Source of the DNA: Planctomycetota bacterium
GTDB lineage: Bacteria; Planctomycetota; PLA2; JAEUHO01
Length of the DNA: 5,434 bases
NCBI GenBank assembly: GCA_024639415.1
Contig: JAHEIK010000294.1
Span: forward strand, 1-5,434
Reading direction: 5' to 3'
Below, piece after piece: positions 3,305 to 5,434 of this stretch. Position numbers and translations under genes: made by a program. The stretch's first letter is position 1; each line of letters begins with the position of its first letter. The notes below the pieces were generated by a model that ran no database searches, was not told the DNA's origin, and saw only the letters and a program-made list of their open reading frames with translations.

Positions 3305-5434
3305 TCAGCGCGCGACGCCACCGGCCAAGGCCGCCTCAGCGCTCAGATACTTGGGCTTTGCCAGCCCCAGGCCCGACAACTGCCGCTCGATGGCCGCTCG
3401 GTCCCCCACCAGCACCAGGACGCCCCCGCCCTGGGCGATGTGCGCCTTGGCGAGCGCGTCGAGGCGCTCCGGGGTGCAGGCAGCGACGTGCGCCAGGGTG
3501 CCGGCAAGAGTCTCGGGAGGCAGGCCATGGCGCGCGAGAACGGCGTAGGAACCCAGCACGCCGGAGAGCGTCTCGAAGGACTGGACGAACTCCGCTCGCA
3601 CGGTCTCGCGCGCCTTCAGCGCTTCCCCTGCGGTCACACCGCCCGAGCGAACACGCCGGAACTCGGCCAGGAACTCACGCAGCGCTGCGCCCGTCTTGTC
3701 CGTCTGCACGTTGGCGCCGGCGAGGAACAGACCACGCTGGTTCATGGGAGAGAACGCAGACCATGCACCGTACGTGTAGCCGTGCTTCTCGCGCAGGTTG
3801 GCGTTGAGCCGACTCGTGAAGCTACCGCCGAAGAGCGTGTTCAGCACGTGCAGCGGAACGCGCTCATCCGACTGGAAGCCAACGCCGGGATAGACGAAGC
3901 GCACGACCGTCTGTGCTGCGTCCGGCCGCTCGACGACGATCACGCGCAGCGACTCCGATGCGGGCGGCGCACCATGACGGATCGCAGGCCGGAGTCCGGT
4001 TGTCTTCCACGCGCCGAGGTGTTTCTGCACGAGCGCCTTCATCTCCGCCGTGCTCATGTCGCCCGCCGTCAACAGGGTCGCGCCCAGCGGCGCGTGCCAG
4101 CGGTCGTGGTGTGCCTTCGCGTGCTGCACGGTCAGCGCCTCGACCGTGGCGGGGTAGCCGCCCACCGGCGCTGCATAGCTTCCGGGACCAGCGGGCGTGG
4201 TGTAGTACGCCTGGGTCGCCGTCTGACGGGCCAGCTCCTCCGGGTCGTCCAGCAATCCACGCAGCGCCTCGCGCTGCAGCGTCTTCTGGCGCGCGAAGGC
4301 CTTGGGGTCGAAGGTCGCCGCGGTGAGCGCGCTACCGAGCAAAGCGAACGCAGGATCCGCGTTGCGCTGCAGCACGCGCAGGATCACGCTCGTACCCTCG
4401 CGCAGTGCCGCCGTGCTCATGCTCGCGCCAAGGACATCGAGGGCATCGGCGAAGCCCAGGCCATTCAGTTCACCGGCCCCTTCGAGCAGCATGTCGGCGG
4501 CCAAGCTGGCGGCTCCGGCCTGCGCAGGCGGCACGACGATCGAGCCGCCCGGCAGCAGCAGCCGCGCCTCGAGGAGCGGTATCCCCGCGCGGCGCACGTG
4601 CCAGACGCTGAGCCCGTTCTCCAAACGGAACAGCTCCGGCGTCGGGGGCGTGTAGGCGGCCTGGGCCATGTCGGCCGGCCGCTTGTCGCGCGAAGGCAGG
4701 TCGGCCTGGGGCGCAGCCTTGGGCACGACGCGCAGCACCAACCTGCGCTCGAGCGGCAGCGCCTGCCGCGACCAGGCACGCACGCTCTCGGACGAGGCCT
4801 TGGCGTAGCGGGCGAGATCCCACGCCACGGCATCGGGACGCCCGAGGTAGGCGTCGTAGTGGTTGAGACGGTCGGCGACGTCGCCGAGCGACTCGAGCTC
4901 GGTCCAGGTCGAGGTCTCCAACTCGGCACGCGCCCGCTTCAGCTCGCGCTCCGTGGGACCGTCCTGCTGAAAGCGGGCGAGCTCCTCTTCGACGATGGCC
5001 TCGACGCGCGCGAGGTCCACACCCGGCTTCGCGTAGCAGTCGATCCGGAACACGGAGCCGAGACGCAGGCTGGTCTGACCCACGCTGATGTCGACGGCGA
5101 TCTGCTCGTCGTGCACGAGGCGCTTGTAGAGCCGGCCGTTCTTGCCCGTGCCGAGCGCGAACGCGACCAGGTCCATCTCGGCGTCACCGGAGCGGTAGAA
5201 CGCGGGCGTGTGCCAGGCCATCGTCACGCGCGGGAACTGCACCTTGTCGGTCACGGTGACGCGCTCGACGCGCTCGAAGCCGACCGCGGGAGCCGAGCGG
5301 CGCGGCGGCTCCTTGCCGCGCGGGATCGAGCCGAACAGGCCCTCGATGAGAGGCTTGATCGCCTCGCTGCTGAACGCCCCAGCCACCACCAACGTGGCGT
5401 TGTTGGGCACGTAGTACGTGTCGTAGAAGTCCAC
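3305..5434 (-). CDS. M16 (pitrilysin-type) metallopeptidase, two-domain, N-terminus missing
   Basis: There are 709 visible residues up to TGA at 3307-3305. The frame runs off the window edge, and the GTG there is an internal valine, not a start. The fragment opens inside the first M16 domain with the typical YYVPNNATLVVAGAF strand (about 7-21), followed by its M16_C half (about 55-240, with GRLYKRLVHDEQIAVDIS at 100-117). A linker (about 240-265) leads to a second M16 domain starting at FRLENGLSVWH (269-279). In this second domain the zinc site is lost: the segment that should read H-x-x-E-H is SLAADMLLEG (310-319). The second M16_C half (about 495-690) has the classic FGGSFTSRL, LREKHGYTYG pattern (535-556) with the substrate-binding Arg/Tyr pair. 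This is the usual arrangement of fused M16 proteins: one catalytic and one inactive domain closing around an unfolded peptide. The active HxxEH and any signal peptide would lie upstream, so activity cannot be confirmed here. The HAMP gene follows on the same strand. Confidence 0.93.
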   Translation of the reverse strand: MDFYDTYYVPNNATLVVAGAFSSEAIKPLIEGLFGSIPRGKEPPRRSAPAVGFERVERVTVTDKVQFPRVTMAWHTPAFYRSGDAEMDLVAFALGTGKNGRLYKRLVHDEQIAVDISVGQTSLRLGSVFRIDCYAKPGVDLARVEAIVEEELARFQQDGPTERELKRARAELETSTWTELESLGDVADRLNHYDAYLGRPDAVAWDLARYAKASSESVRAWSRQALPLERRLVLRVVPKAAPQADLPSRDKRPADMAQAAYTPPTPELFRLENGLSVWHVRRAGIPLLEARLLLPGGSIVVPPAQAGAASLAADMLLEGAGELNGLGFADALDVLGASMSTAALREGTSVILRVLQRNADPAFALLGSALTAATFDPKAFARQKTLQREALRGLLDDPEELARQTATQAYYTTPAGPGSYAAPVGGYPATVEALTVQHAKAHHDRWHAPLGATLLTAGDMSTAEMKALVQKHLGAWKTTGLRPAIRHGAPPASESLRVIVVERPDAAQTVVRFVYPGVGFQSDERVPLHVLNTLFGGSFTSRLNANLREKHGYTYGAWSAFSPMNQRGLFLAGANVQTDKTGAALREFLAEFRRVRSGGVTAGEALKARETVRAEFVQSFETLSGVLGSYAVLARHGLPPETLAGTLAHVAACTPERLDALAKAHIAQGGGVLVLVGDRAAIERQLSGLGLAKPKYLSAEAALAGGVAR

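Noticed and set aside
3358..4655. Plus-strand open frames opposite the M16 gene
   Set aside because: They are Arg/Pro/Ala-rich shadows of a well-recognised minus-strand peptidase and match no family.

Overview
This is a G+C-rich bacterial window (roughly two thirds G+C by eye, with G or C at most third codon positions). The proteins belong to families common in large-genome, envelope-rich Gram-negative lineages: tandem M16 peptidase, HAMP membrane protein, class II HDAC-like hydrolase, and MsrA with a possible lipoprotein signal. Planctomycetota or Myxococcota/Deltaproteobacteria are plausible hosts. This is an inference from gene content and style; no taxonomic marker is present.

Layout. 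1-417 (+) is the C-terminal part of a DUF2461 (TIGR02453) protein. 418-1077 is 660 bp with no credible gene but dense repeats: a 50-nt interrupted hairpin (464-513), three copies of a 36-bp REP-like element with a GTAG head and covarying 8-bp stems (535-570, 669-704, 725-760), a 12-bp minisatellite (772-814), and three tandem copies of a 69-bp unit (825-1031). 1078-1716 (-) is msrA, peptide methionine sulfoxide reductase A. It has a possible export signal and an internal start with a good ribosome binding site. A 78-bp divergent spacer separates it from 1795-2721 (+), a complete class II HDAC-family deacetylase. The 3' end of that gene overlaps by 81 bp, on the opposite strand, the end of 2641-3183 (-), a small two-helix HAMP membrane protein with no output domain. 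3305-5434 (-) is most of a two-domain M16 (pitrilysin-type) peptidase whose start lies beyond the window.

The HAMP and M16 genes run in the same direction 121 bp apart and could be co-transcribed. The HDAC-like gene and msrA may share a regulatory spacer. Nothing links the genes into one pathway beyond protein maintenance and envelope themes. I see no clear new multi-gene system. The most unusual material is the repeat-packed spacer at 418-1077, the antisense overlap of the HDAC and HAMP genes, and the two alternative starts of msrA.
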